A stretch of 64,000 bases of DNA from Nostoc sp. UHCC 0702 (GCA_017164015.1 CP071065.1:4317918-4381917); one strand, 5' to 3'. Positions 17,073 through 26,425 are shown, counted from the stretch's first letter. Notes: generated by a model not told the origin, from the letters alone. Made by a program: numbers and translations.

Positions 17073-17588
17073 ATGACTCCCCTTATCGGTATTATCATGG
17101 GCAGCGATTCAGATTTGCCCACAATGAAAGATGCGATCGCAGTTTGTGAAGAATTTGGCATCGAAACTGAAGTAGCGATCGTCTCTGCCCATCGTACTCC
17201 AGAACGCATGGTGCAGTATGCCCAACAAGCTCACCAACGCGGTATTAAGGTGATTATCGCCGGTGCGGGTGGTGCTGCCCATCTTCCGGGAATGGTAGCA
17301 TCCCTAACTCCACTTCCTGTGATTGGTGTTCCTGTACCCACTCGTAACCTGCAAGGCGTTGATTCCTTGTATTCAATTGTACAGATGCCAGCAGGTATCC
17401 CAGTAGCAACGGTAGCCATAGGCAATGCTAAGAATGCTGGGCTTCTAGCAGTGCAAATTCTCGCAACTCACCAACCAGACTTATTACTAAAAGTGCAACA
17501 ATATCGCCAAAATCTAGCTGAATCAGTAATGGCAAAACAAGCAAAACTAGACCAACTAGGCTATGAGCAATATTTAAAACAACTATAA
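17073..17588 (+). CDS. purE: N5-carboxyaminoimidazole ribonucleotide mutase
   Basis: The 171-residue protein has the class I PurE signatures GIIMGSDSDLPTM at the N-terminus, SAHRTPERM (about 40-48) and GAGGAAHLPGMVA. It converts N5-CAIR to CAIR in purine synthesis. Normal length for the family. It is divergent from nagA with about 170 bases between them, which must hold both promoters. Confidence 0.96.
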   Translation: MTPLIGIIMGSDSDLPTMKDAIAVCEEFGIETEVAIVSAHRTPERMVQYAQQAHQRGIKVIIAGAGGAAHLPGMVASLTPLPVIGVPVPTRNLQGVDSLYSIVQMPAGIPVATVAIGNAKNAGLLAVQILATHQPDLLLKVQQYRQNLAESVMAKQAKLDQLGYEQYLKQL

Positions 17589-18048
17589 TGTCACAATTCC
17601 TTAACTTTTTGTATATATATTTAATAACACCCTTGACTTTGCCCTTCTGAAATGCGGAAATACTTATCCTGTAAAGCATACAGTTGTTTGATTTCATGTG
17701 TCATCAGCTAAAGGATGCAGTGTTAGCAAAAAAAAGTATCCAATCATACAGAATTTTCGGATTGGTAAATAGAAAATCAATGGAATTTATTCATTTATAC
17801 GTAGATTTACTAGAGGTGCAACAGGAACTAGTCTGATAATTAGAGCTACAAGCACATCTAAATTGCATAATCAATCGCAAAAGTCGATGACAGTCATCAG
17901 GAGCCAGTGCGTTGCGGAAGTTCCCTCCGTTGTAGCATCTGGCGTTCATCAGTCAACACAATGTTTTTATAGACCTTAACTAATTTATTTATGTGGGTAA
18001 ATTATCACTAACGTAAATTAGCGCTTTTCGGGCAGGAAAAAACAAGCA
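17589..18048. other. spacer between purE and amt4
   Basis: Besides the NtcA box it contains a dispersed palindromic repeat at 17904-17943 that matches 14517-14558. No ORF of its own is credible. Confidence 0.5.
17736..17749 (+). promoter_or_regulatory. exact NtcA box upstream of amt4
   Basis: GTA-N8-TAC, the full consensus for the nitrogen regulator NtcA. An AT-rich -10-like stretch (TAAATAGAAAAT, from 17766) follows at about the spacing of NtcA-activated promoters. It lies 300 bases upstream of the amt4 ATG. Confidence 0.65.
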
Positions 18049-19518
18049 ATGAATAAGCGTACTCCATCGCGACATCGCTTACTAGCGCTAGCAATAGGCT
18101 CAATGGTGTTTGCAGTTTTTGCCCCCACAGTTGTGCAGGCAGCAAATCCTCCAACCCTTGAGTCTTTATCGCAAACGACAACGAACCTACAACTTTCAAT
18201 TAATACAACTTGGGTACTGTTAACTGGGTTTTTAGTATTCTTTATGCAAACCGGCTTTGCCATGTTAGAAGCTGGTTTGATCCGCCAAAGAGGTGTAGTC
18301 AACGCTTTACTAGAAAACTTTATTGACGCGGCTGTAACTATTTTGGCATGGTGGGCCATCGGCTTCGGTATCGCCTTTGGTACAAGTGCTGGCGGATTTT
18401 TTGGCATAGATACTTTCTTTCTTAGCCAACTACCAGGTGCTGATGGAAGCTACCCAATAGGCGCACCTGGTTCTACAGCCCCCATCAACACCTATACCTT
18501 GTTCTTCTTCCAATTTGCCTTTGCCGCCACCGCCAGTACAATCACCACTGGTTCAATGGCTGGCAGAACTGACTTCATTGGCGACTTAATTTACAGCGCC
18601 ATTATGGGGGCGATTAGCTACCCAATTATCGTTCACTGGGCGTGGAACACCAAGGGTTGGTTATCTCAATTGAGTTATCATGATTTCGCTGGTAGTTCCG
18701 TTGTCCACACAGTTGGTGGCTGGACAGCGCTAGTTGGTGCTTATTTGCTTGGGCCTCGTCCTGGTCGTCCTGCTTGGGGAAGACTACCACCAGCCCACAA
18801 TTTGGGATTGGCGACTCTAGGAACAATGATTCTGTGGTTTGGCTGGTATGGGTTCAACCCTGGTTCAACCTTAGGCACAGCTAATACAGGATTAATTGGA
18901 TTAGTAACAATCAATACCACACTTGCGGCAGGAGCAGGGGCACTAACGACGATAATTTTTCAGTACATCCGCACAAAGAAGTGGGATTTGGTTTATTGTC
19001 TCAATGGTTCCCTCGCTGGATTAGTAGCCATTACAGCTCCTTGCGCCTATGTAGCCCCTTGGGCTGCTGTTTTAATTGGTTTGACGGGTGGGATTTTGCT
19101 TGTCTTGGGAGTGGATTTGATTGAATCAGTGCATATTGATGACCCAGTAGGGGCATTTAGCGTACACGGTATCAATGGCATGATGGGCACTCTCTCTATT
19201 GGCTTCTTAGGTCAAAAAGAACTCACCCTTAACAAAAAAGCAGGTCTATTTTTAGGCGGGGGCTTTGACTTACTGAGTGTACAAATTCTAGGTGTAATAT
19301 CCATCGCAGTTTTCACCGTTGCTTTCGCCTTTTTGATGTATGGTGGACTGAAAGCGATCAAGCGGCTGCGTGTCAATCCCGAAGCCGATCGCATTGGCAT
19401 CGATGCTTACGAACACGGTGCGACAGTATGGCCTGATGTTTATACGGTCGAACAATTAGTTGAAGAAGAAAAAAATAATCCTCAAACTCCAGAAATCGGT
19501 ACTTTTGAGAGTGAATAG
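18049..19518 (+). CDS. amt4: ammonium transporter, Amt family (first of three)
   Basis: The 489-residue protein has a signal-like N-terminus (cleavage after VQAA, about residue 30) and about 11 membrane spans. The pore His residues lie in VVHTVGG (about 220) and FSVHGING (about 371). The C-terminal cytoplasmic tail is longer than in AmtB and acidic. AGGAAA precedes the ATG. Position as the first gene of a three-amt cluster matches amt4-amt1-amtB of Nostoc/Anabaena, so the symbol is by synteny. Expression under nitrogen shortage is expected from the NtcA box. Confidence 0.92.
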   Translation: MNKRTPSRHRLLALAIGSMVFAVFAPTVVQAANPPTLESLSQTTTNLQLSINTTWVLLTGFLVFFMQTGFAMLEAGLIRQRGVVNALLENFIDAAVTILAWWAIGFGIAFGTSAGGFFGIDTFFLSQLPGADGSYPIGAPGSTAPINTYTLFFFQFAFAATASTITTGSMAGRTDFIGDLIYSAIMGAISYPIIVHWAWNTKGWLSQLSYHDFAGSSVVHTVGGWTALVGAYLLGPRPGRPAWGRLPPAHNLGLATLGTMILWFGWYGFNPGSTLGTANTGLIGLVTINTTLAAGAGALTTIIFQYIRTKKWDLVYCLNGSLAGLVAITAPCAYVAPWAAVLIGLTGGILLVLGVDLIESVHIDDPVGAFSVHGINGMMGTLSIGFLGQKELTLNKKAGLFLGGGFDLLSVQILGVISIAVFTVAFAFLMYGGLKAIKRLRVNPEADRIGIDAYEHGATVWPDVYTVEQLVEEEKNNPQTPEIGTFESE

Positions 19519-19714
19519 AGCAGTTACGCTTTTATTGGAAAAATATCTGCATAGATTGCTTGCCACTTCCTAGGGTATTTTTGATTGACGACTTCAGGTG
19601 ATTTCCATCCTCAAGAATTATTTTGCATGGTTAAAGATTCAATGAAGGAAACTTGACTAAGATGAAAACTAAATAAGAATTTATGAAAAAGAATTAAAAA
19701 AAATATTTACAGAT

Positions 19715-19728
19715 GTACCGTTAATTAC
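19715..19728 (+). promoter_or_regulatory. exact NtcA box upstream of amt1
   Basis: GTA-N8-TAC, followed 20 bases later by TATAAC at 19749-19754. This spacing is that of a class II NtcA-activated promoter. It implies transcription starting near 19761. Confidence 0.78.
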
Positions 19729-19854
19729 TTAAACTCCTATTTGGGATATATAACTTTCTACCTTGCAAACAAGTGGTCTAAATCAAAAATATCAAAAACC
19801 ACTAAATTTCAGTTCTGTGGTAATTTTTTGCCATCAAGGATAGTTTGGAGAACG

Positions 19855-21438
19855 ATGTTGAAACTGATGTACAAACAGAAATCGAAAGCAAAAAGTAGGC
19901 GATTTTCAGCAAAGAAATACACTGAAAATACAGAATTTTACTCCAAATTCGCGATATTTACTCAAGCAATTAAACGGCTCTCTCCGAGTTGGCAAGCCTG
20001 TTTACCACTGGCTTGTCTAATTGTTTTGGGTTGGGGTTATGTGGCAGTTGCCCAAACTCCCGCCGCCGGGCCAACCACAGCAGAACTCAAAGTTGCTCTT
20101 GATACGCTGTGGGTTGCGATCGCTGCCTTTTTGGTATTCTTCATGAACGCCGGTTTTTGTATGTTAGAAACCGGCTTCTGTCGCCAAAAAAACGCTGTCA
20201 ACGTACTTGCTAAGAACTTGATTGTGTTTGCTCTGGCCACCGTTGCCTTTTGGGCGATCGGTTTTGGGTTAATGTTCGGCGATGGTAATCCTTTCATCGG
20301 CTTGAATGGGTTTTTCCTATCAGGAGCAGATAACAGTCCTGCAACAGGAGATGCCTATAAAGGTGTCTTTAGCGCTCTTAGTTGGACTGGTGTACCTTTA
20401 GCTGCCAAGTTTTTATTCCAGCTAGTGTTTGCTGGAACCGCAGCCACAATTGTTTCTGGTGCAGTTGCGGAACGGATTAAGTTTGTTGACTTCTTAATCT
20501 TCAGCCTCTTACTTGTAGGTATTTCCTACGCCATTACCGGACACTGGATTTGGGGTGGTGGCTGGCTAGCAAAAAGCGGTTTCTGGGATTTTGCTGGTTC
20601 TACAGTGGTTCACTCGGCTGGTGGTTGGGCTGCTTTGATGGGAGCAGCATTTCTTGGGCCACGCATTGGGAAATATCAAGATAAGCAAGTTGTGGCCCTA
20701 CCTGGTCACAACATGAGTATTGCCACCTTGGGTTGCTTGATTCTGTGGTTGGGCTGGTTTGGTTTCAACCCCGGTTCAGTGATGGCTGCTGATGCTAATG
20801 CAATCACTCACATTGCTTTAACCACCAACATGGCAGGTGCAGTCGGTGGTATTGCTGCCACAATTACAGCTTGGCTGTACTTGGGTAAGCCAGACCTGTC
20901 GATGATTATCAATGGTATTTTGGCTGGCTTGGTTGGTATCACAGCATCTTGTGCTTACGTCACCATTGGCAGTTCTTTTGTTATTGGCTTAATTGCTGGT
21001 GTTCTGGTAGTTTTTGCTGTCACATTCTTTGATAAACTCGGCATAGATGACCCAGTGGGAGCCACCTCTGTTCACCTAGTTTGCGGTATTTGGGGAACTC
21101 TGGCAGTTGGTTTGTGGTCTGTCGGCCCTGGTGTTTTTTCCTGGTATGGTGAAGGACTTGGCCCAGCAAAGGGTTTATTTGCAGGCGGTGGCTTCGGACA
21201 ATTCTTCACTCAGCTGATTGGCGTTGTCTCAGTAGGCGGTATGACAGTTCTCCTCAGTACTATCTTTTGGCTAGCACTGAAGGCTACTTTAGGTATTAGA
21301 GTCTCTAGAGAAGAGGAACTGGAAGGTTTGGATATTGGCGAACACGGCATGGAAGCCTACAGCGGATTCGTCAAAGAGACTGGTTCTAGTACATTTGCTG
21401 AAGGATATGGTACTGGAATCACACCGGATAAATATTGA
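19855..21438 (+). CDS. amt1: ammonium transporter, Amt family (second of three)
   Basis: The 527-residue protein has a long basic N-terminus, a hydrophobic segment (LPLACLIVLGWGYVAVAQT) that is probably a signal, then the Amt core with pore His in VVHSAGG (about 253) and SVHLVCG (about 405). The start is ATG 19855, with GGAG five bases upstream; the longer frame from TTG 19741 would begin inside the NtcA promoter. It has its own promoter and terminator. Confidence 0.93.
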   Translation: MLKLMYKQKSKAKSRRFSAKKYTENTEFYSKFAIFTQAIKRLSPSWQACLPLACLIVLGWGYVAVAQTPAAGPTTAELKVALDTLWVAIAAFLVFFMNAGFCMLETGFCRQKNAVNVLAKNLIVFALATVAFWAIGFGLMFGDGNPFIGLNGFFLSGADNSPATGDAYKGVFSALSWTGVPLAAKFLFQLVFAGTAATIVSGAVAERIKFVDFLIFSLLLVGISYAITGHWIWGGGWLAKSGFWDFAGSTVVHSAGGWAALMGAAFLGPRIGKYQDKQVVALPGHNMSIATLGCLILWLGWFGFNPGSVMAADANAITHIALTTNMAGAVGGIAATITAWLYLGKPDLSMIINGILAGLVGITASCAYVTIGSSFVIGLIAGVLVVFAVTFFDKLGIDDPVGATSVHLVCGIWGTLAVGLWSVGPGVFSWYGEGLGPAKGLFAGGGFGQFFTQLIGVVSVGGMTVLLSTIFWLALKATLGIRVSREEELEGLDIGEHGMEAYSGFVKETGSSTFAEGYGTGITPDKY

Positions 21439-21464
21439 GTAGTTTGTTTTGATTGTTAATTAAT

Positions 21465-21508
21465 ACCGCCTCTTGAAATTTTATCTTTCATGCAAGTGGC
21501 GGTTTTTT
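21465..21508 (+). terminator. rho-independent terminator of amt1
   Basis: ACCGCC (21465-21470) pairs with GGCGGT (21498-21503), extended inside by CTTG/CAAG, and six T residues follow. Confidence 0.8.
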
Positions 21509-21516
21509 GCAACTCC

Positions 21517-21570
21517 CCCCAGATCCCCGACTTCTTAGAGAAGTCGGGGATCTAAGAAGTCGGGGATCTA
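21517..21570. repeat. REP-type hairpins beside the RAYT gene
   Basis: A near-perfect palindrome (GATCCCCGACTTCT/AGAAGTCGGGGATC) is followed directly by a second half copy. The same hairpin lies at 22177-22211 on the other side of the transposase gene. Confidence 0.85.
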
Positions 21571-22140
21571 TCCATCCAGCATTAGTCTTTTGAAACTGGC
21601 GCTATCAGGTAGGTAATGATCCGCCAAAAATTGCTGATAAATTGATTCTTCCTGAAGCTGCATCTTGACATACTCTATTTTAGGTAGTGTTCCTCTCCTT
21701 AATCCTGCGTATTCCAAGTAACTGGAAAACTCCCATTCCTCAGGTTGCTGTACGAAGCCTGCTTTCACTGGATTAAGATGAATATAGCGTGATAGATTGA
21801 CAAGATAATCAGTTTGTGAAACATGAATACTTTGAAAGCGTCCCTGAAATAACACCCCACAACGATTAAAACGCTTATTAATTGCTTTTGTATATGAGAG
21901 TGAGAGGGATTTCATCGCATCAGACAGGGTTTCATCTCTCAAATAGACCAAAAAATGATAATGATTGGGCATTAAACAGTAAGCAACAATATCTACTGCA
22001 TTGGTGATCAGATGTTCTTTTATCAAACGGAGAAAATAAACATAGTTCTCACGCTCAAAGAAAATCGTTTGGCGGTTGTTCCCCCGATTGTAGACATGGT
22101 AAAAGTTCCCAATTTGCAAAGGAATCCGTCTTTGGGGCAT
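21568..22140 (-). CDS. REP-associated tyrosine transposase (RAYT)
   Basis: The 190-residue protein is a Y1 HUH transposase of the RAYT branch. It has GNFYHVYNRGNNR near the N-terminus, the HUH motif in MPNHYHFLV (about 57-65) and the catalytic Tyr in NLSRYIHLNPVKAG (about 120). RAYTs are single-copy relatives of IS200 transposases thought to spread REP hairpins. It is flanked on both sides by matching REP palindromes and sits between amt1 and amtB on the opposite strand. Confidence 0.93.
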   Translation of the reverse strand: MPQRRIPLQIGNFYHVYNRGNNRQTIFFERENYVYFLRLIKEHLITNAVDIVAYCLMPNHYHFLVYLRDETLSDAMKSLSLSYTKAINKRFNRCGVLFQGRFQSIHVSQTDYLVNLSRYIHLNPVKAGFVQQPEEWEFSSYLEYAGLRRGTLPKIEYVKMQLQEESIYQQFLADHYLPDSASFKRLMLDG

Positions 22141-22176
22141 AGGCTTTGAATATGAGATGTTGCCTTTAGTATTCCC

Positions 22177-22211
22177 TTCAGATCCCCAACTTCTTAAAGA
22201 AGTCGGGGATC
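22177..22211. repeat. REP-type hairpin, upstream side of the RAYT gene
   Basis: A palindrome with one or two mismatches (CAGATCCCCAACTTCTT and AAGAAGTCGGGGATCTG arms) of the same sequence as the pair at 21517-21570. Confidence 0.85.
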
Positions 22212-22298
22212 TGAGTTATTATATTTTTCTTAACATTTCCAAAAAACTAAAGTTGAGTAACTTTCAAGACAAAAACGAGTAGCAAGAAATAACAGAAT

Positions 22299-22312
22299 GT
22301 ATTTAATGATAC
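22299..22312 (+). promoter_or_regulatory. exact NtcA box close to the amtB start
   Basis: GTA-N8-TAC. It ends 38 bases before the GTG start codon, so a normally spaced -10 would leave almost no leader. A one-mismatch box (GTA-N8-TAA) lies at 22279-22292 and could be the activator site instead. Confidence 0.6.
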
Positions 22313-22349
22313 AAAAATATTTGATTCCAGAGAGAAAGGACAAACACAA

Positions 22350-23771
22350 GTGTTGAAGAAAGCGATCGCGATTGGGGTGATTACCCTATTGTTTTTAGGA
22401 GGGCCGCTGATGGGCAATGCTTTTGCCCAAGCACCAGCCGCCGCTCCCCCTGCTGCTGATACAGGAGATACAGCATTTATGCTGATTTGTTCAGCACTGG
22501 TTTTGTTGATGACACCAGGATTAGCATTCTTTTATGGTGGATTTGTGCGATCGCGCAACGTCCTCAACACATTGATGATGAGCTTTGTGCTGATGGCGAT
22601 CGTAGGCGTTACTTGGATTTTATGGGGTTATAGCCTATCGTTTGCACCAGGATTACCATTCATCGGTGGTTTGCAGTGGCTTGGTTTGAATGGTGTGGGG
22701 TTAGAAACAACAGATTATCTCAAAGGGTCAAACCCAGCAGAAGTTGTTTCCTATGCCGGGACGATTCCCCACCAAGCATTCATGATTTATCAAGCCATGT
22801 TTGCTATTATCACCCCAGCTTTGATTTCTGGGGCGATCGCAGAGCGGATGAGCTTCCGTGCATATAGCTTATTTGTGCTGTTGTGGTCAACCTTTGTTTA
22901 TACACCCCTAGCTCATATGGTATGGGCCAAAGGTGGATTCTTAGGTTTGTACGGTGGTTTAGGCGCTTTAGACTTTGCAGGTGGTACAGTCGTGCATATT
23001 AGTTCAGGGGTTTCCGCCCTTGTAGCTGCGATCGTCCTAGGCCCTCGTAGAACACATCCTGACCGCCTCAGCCCTCCCCACAGCGTCCCCTTTATTTTGT
23101 TGGGTGCTGGCTTGTTATGGTTTGGTTGGTTTGGCTTCAACGCTGGGAGTGCCTTATCTATTGCTAGTGGAACTTCTGGTAATTTAGTCACAAACGTAGC
23201 TACAACAGCCTTTGTTGCCACTAATACTGCTGCGGCTGCTGGTGCTTTAATGTGGTTAATATTGGAAGGAGTTTTACGTGGTAAACCAACCGCTGTGGGA
23301 GCGGCTACAGGAGCCGTTGCGGGGTTAGTAGGTATTACCCCAGCAGCAGGATTTGTCACACCTTTATCAGCGATTTTAATCGGTTTCATCACCGCCTTTG
23401 TTTGCTTTTATGCGGTGAGTTTCAAGCATAAACTGCAAGTTGACGATGCCTTGGATACCTATCCTGTGCATGGTGTTGGTGGTACAGTGGGGGCAATTTT
23501 GACAGCACTGTTTGCCACCGCTGAAGTCAACTCAGCCGGGAAAGATGGCGTATTCCGTGGTAACTTCAGCGAACTTGGGGTTGAACTAGCAGCAATTGTC
23601 ATTGCTTATGTCATTGCTGGTGTTGGGACATGGATAATTTTGAAAGTTATCGATGCTACAGTCGGTCTGCGAGTCAAGGAAGAAGCGGAATATCAAGGAC
23701 TGGATATCAACGAACACGGAGAAGAAGCTTATAATTCCGAGTTTGGCGATAGCATAAAGGTTTCAGAGTAA
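22350..23771 (+). CDS. amtB: ammonium transporter AmtB (third of three)
   Basis: The 473-residue protein has a cleavable-looking signal (ending NAFAQA, about residue 27), then 11 spans. Pore His residues lie in VVHISSG (about 215) and YPVHGVGG (about 371); GAIAERM is also conserved. It transports ammonium/methylammonium. The start is GTG at 22350 with AGAAAGGA upstream; the next Met is inside the signal peptide. This is the most AmtB-like of the three. Confidence 0.94.
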   Translation: MLKKAIAIGVITLLFLGGPLMGNAFAQAPAAAPPAADTGDTAFMLICSALVLLMTPGLAFFYGGFVRSRNVLNTLMMSFVLMAIVGVTWILWGYSLSFAPGLPFIGGLQWLGLNGVGLETTDYLKGSNPAEVVSYAGTIPHQAFMIYQAMFAIITPALISGAIAERMSFRAYSLFVLLWSTFVYTPLAHMVWAKGGFLGLYGGLGALDFAGGTVVHISSGVSALVAAIVLGPRRTHPDRLSPPHSVPFILLGAGLLWFGWFGFNAGSALSIASGTSGNLVTNVATTAFVATNTAAAAGALMWLILEGVLRGKPTAVGAATGAVAGLVGITPAAGFVTPLSAILIGFITAFVCFYAVSFKHKLQVDDALDTYPVHGVGGTVGAILTALFATAEVNSAGKDGVFRGNFSELGVELAAIVIAYVIAGVGTWIILKVIDATVGLRVKEEAEYQGLDINEHGEEAYNSEFGDSIKVSE

Positions 23772-23883
23772 TTTCGTAAGATAGTGTGATTTTTAGCGCT
23801 GGCGAATTAAAATCTGAGTCAACTGGTCGTGGCGAGGAGTCCCCCACATACTTTATGTTAGTGGTCGAAGAAACGCCGCTCCG

Positions 23884-24053
23884 GTACTGGGGACTAGGGA
23901 CTGGGGACTGGGGACTGGGGACTGGGGATTAGGGATTAGGGACTGGGGACTGGGAAAGAATTTGTTTATTAAAGAGCGTTTTTCTTCCCAATACCCAATC
24001 CCCAATACCCAATACCCAATCCCCAATACCCAATCCCCAATACCCAGTCCCCC
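23884..24053. repeat. heptameric short tandem repeats
   Basis: Tandem GGGACTG/GGGATTA-type heptamers (to about 23952) are followed by the complementary-type CCCAATA/CCCAATC array (23986-24050). The two arrays could pair into a long hairpin. Such STRRs are typical of filamentous cyanobacteria. Confidence 0.85.
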
Positions 24054-24080
24054 TTACATCATTGGTAAATTTCGCTAGTC

Positions 24081-24890
24081 GTGTCCACTTCTGTTAAAAC
24101 TTTTCCTGTCTGGGCATTTTTCTCGCTGTTAACCAACGGCATACTGATGTTGGCGGTGATTCTGCTGATTTGGCAACAGCAGCGATCGACCGCTTTTTTT
24201 AGCACCACACCTTCTGTGTCTGGTGCAAGTCTTCCCCAAACTGTTGCACCAGAGTTAGGCCCCCGTCATAAACTCAATTACCAGCAATGGCTAGACATCC
24301 TACAGCAAGAAGCCAACATCGCCGCCCAAAAGCGTCCCCAGCGTTTAAGTATATTGGCGGGTGATTCTCTGAGTCTGTGGTTTCCCACTGAATTATTACC
24401 GGAAGATAGAAATTGGCTCAATCAAGCAATTTCTGGCGAAACCAGCTACGGATTATTAAAAAGATTAAATTTATTTGACGGCACTCAGCCAGAGGTAATT
24501 TTTGTGATGATTGGCATTAATGACTTAATCCGGGGGGTGAAGGATGAAGTCATTTTAGATAATCAACGCCAAATTATCAGTTACCTACGAAGGGCGCATC
24601 CCAAAACGCAAATTGTTGTCCAGTCAATTTTGCCCCACGGCGGCGAGGAGGCAACATGGGAAGGACGAGACAGACTACTGGCTATTACTAATACTCGAAT
24701 TCGCCAGTTGAATCAACAACTGCAAAATATAGCTAGTAAACAAGGCGTGAAATATGTTGATTTGTATCCTTTATTTACCAACCAGCAAGGTAATCTCCGC
24801 CGTGAATTCTCCACCGACGGCTTACACCTGAGTCCCACAGGTTATATAGTTTGGCGTACTGCATTGCAGATTTATAGCAATAGGGAATAG
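24081..24890 (+). CDS. membrane-anchored SGNH/GDSL hydrolase
   Basis: The 269-residue protein has an N-terminal membrane anchor (about 12-32) and an SGNH domain: GDSLSLW (catalytic Ser about 95), ISGETS, GIND (about 145) and DGLHLS with the Asp/His pair (about 247-250). SGNH enzymes are esterases or lipases of varied substrate; none can be inferred. It should face the periplasm. The start is GTG at 24081. Confidence 0.88.
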   Translation: MSTSVKTFPVWAFFSLLTNGILMLAVILLIWQQQRSTAFFSTTPSVSGASLPQTVAPELGPRHKLNYQQWLDILQQEANIAAQKRPQRLSILAGDSLSLWFPTELLPEDRNWLNQAISGETSYGLLKRLNLFDGTQPEVIFVMIGINDLIRGVKDEVILDNQRQIISYLRRAHPKTQIVVQSILPHGGEEATWEGRDRLLAITNTRIRQLNQQLQNIASKQGVKYVDLYPLFTNQQGNLRREFSTDGLHLSPTGYIVWRTALQIYSNRE

Positions 24891-24989
24891 CGTATGGGGC
24901 ATGGGAAGATGAGGGAGATGTGGTTCGACTTCGCTCAACTACCGCGAAGTCGAAACTCACCAACCGGGAGATAAAAGAAATAATTCTTC

Positions 24990-25123
24990 ACAACTGACAA
25001 CTGACAACTGACAACTAACAACTGACAACTGACAACTGACAACTGACAACTGACAACTAACAACTGACAACTGACAACTGACAACTGACAACTGACAACT
25101 GACAACTAACAACTGACAACTGA
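24990..25123. repeat. CAACTGA heptamer array
   Basis: About 19 nearly perfect tandem copies of the heptamer (variants CAACTAA) lie just upstream of ispH. The same sequence recurs at 47633-47656 and in reverse at 48548-48670 and 57040-57092. Confidence 0.9.
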
Positions 25124-25188
25124 CTTCCTACCAAAATTGGGTCTTGGCGGGAGACAATCAGAAAGAGGAGACATGAAAAAATAAACCA

Positions 25189-26397
25189 ATGGATACAAAA
25201 GCCTTTAAGCGTACACTCCAACAGTCCGAAAATTACAACCGTAAGGGATTTGGGCATCAAGCAGAAGTCGCCACCCAACTGCAATCAGAATATCAAAGTA
25301 ACTTAATTCAGGAAATTCGCGATCGCAACTACACTCTGCAACGAGATGATGTCACCATCCACCTAGCACAAGCTTTTGGCTTTTGCTGGGGTGTAGAACG
25401 TGCTGTGGCTATGGCTTATGAAACTCGCAAGCACTTCCCCACAGAACACATCTGGATTACCAATGAAATTATTCACAATCCCTCTGTGAATCAGCGGATG
25501 CAGGAAATGGCAGTGGAATACATTCCAGTTGCAGCAGGTCAAAAAGACTTTTCTGTTGTGGCAGCTGGTGATGTTGTCATCCTACCCGCTTTTGGTGCCA
25601 GCGTTCAAGAAATGCAGATACTGAACGATAAAGGCTGCAAAATTGTGGATACCACTTGCCCTTGGGTATCTAAAGTTTGGAACACAGTTGAAAAGCACAA
25701 AAAAGGCGATTACACTTCTATCATTCACGGAAAATATAAACACGAAGAAACTGTAGCTACTAGTTCTTTCGCTGGCAAATATCTGATTGTCCTGAATTTG
25801 CAAGAAGCTGAATATGTTGCTAACTATATTCTCAATGGTGGGAATCGTGAAGAGTTTATCAAAAAATTTGCCAAAGCTTGTTCCGCAGGTTTTGACCCTG
25901 ATCAAGACTTAGAACGGGTTGGTATTGCTAACCAAACCACCATGCTCAAAGGTGAAACTGAGCAAATGGGCAAACTATTTGAGCGTACTATGATGCAAAA
26001 GTATGGCCCTACTGAATTAAATCAGCATTTCCAAAGCTTCAATACCATCTGTGATGCAACTCAAGAACGGCAAGATGCTATGTTGGAGCTAGTGGAAAAA
26101 AATATAGATTTGATGGTGGTAATTGGTGGGTTTAATTCATCGAATACTACTCAATTGCAACAAATTGCTGTGCAACGGGGAATTCCTTCTTATCATATTG
26201 ATAGTGTTGAGAGAATTCAATCAGGTAATGCTGTTGAACATCGGCAGTTAAGTGGTGATTTAGTAATTACAGAAAACTGGTTGCCAAAAGGGGAAATTGT
26301 TGTGGGAGTTACTTCTGGTGCTTCAACGCCAGATAAGGTAGTAGAAGATGTGATTGAGAAGATTTTTGCCTTGAAGGCAACAGCATCAGTGGTGTAG
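25189..26397 (+). CDS. ispH: 4-hydroxy-3-methylbut-2-enyl diphosphate reductase
   Basis: The 402-residue protein is the longer, cyanobacterial/plant type of IspH. The three iron-sulfur cluster Cys residues lie in FGFCWGVERAV (about 66), TTCPWVSKVW (about 157) and ICDATQERQDA (about 288). It makes IPP and DMAPP in the last step of the MEP pathway, using ferredoxin electrons. The N-terminus MDTKAFKRTLQ is usual for the family. A three-codon ORF (ATG at 25173) with a better ribosome site lies just upstream. Confidence 0.96.
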   Translation: MDTKAFKRTLQQSENYNRKGFGHQAEVATQLQSEYQSNLIQEIRDRNYTLQRDDVTIHLAQAFGFCWGVERAVAMAYETRKHFPTEHIWITNEIIHNPSVNQRMQEMAVEYIPVAAGQKDFSVVAAGDVVILPAFGASVQEMQILNDKGCKIVDTTCPWVSKVWNTVEKHKKGDYTSIIHGKYKHEETVATSSFAGKYLIVLNLQEAEYVANYILNGGNREEFIKKFAKACSAGFDPDQDLERVGIANQTTMLKGETEQMGKLFERTMMQKYGPTELNQHFQSFNTICDATQERQDAMLELVEKNIDLMVVIGGFNSSNTTQLQQIAVQRGIPSYHIDSVERIQSGNAVEHRQLSGDLVITENWLPKGEIVVGVTSGASTPDKVVEDVIEKIFALKATASVV

Positions 26398-26425
26398 GCA
26401 TAAATCAACTTTAGATAAAATAGAT

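Noticed and set aside
22913..23392. 159-residue reverse ORF inside amtB
   Set aside because: Shadow of a well-supported transporter gene.
23884..25123. CRISPR-like arrays at the heptamer repeats
   Set aside because: Repeats of 7 bases without spacers; typical cyanobacterial STRRs.
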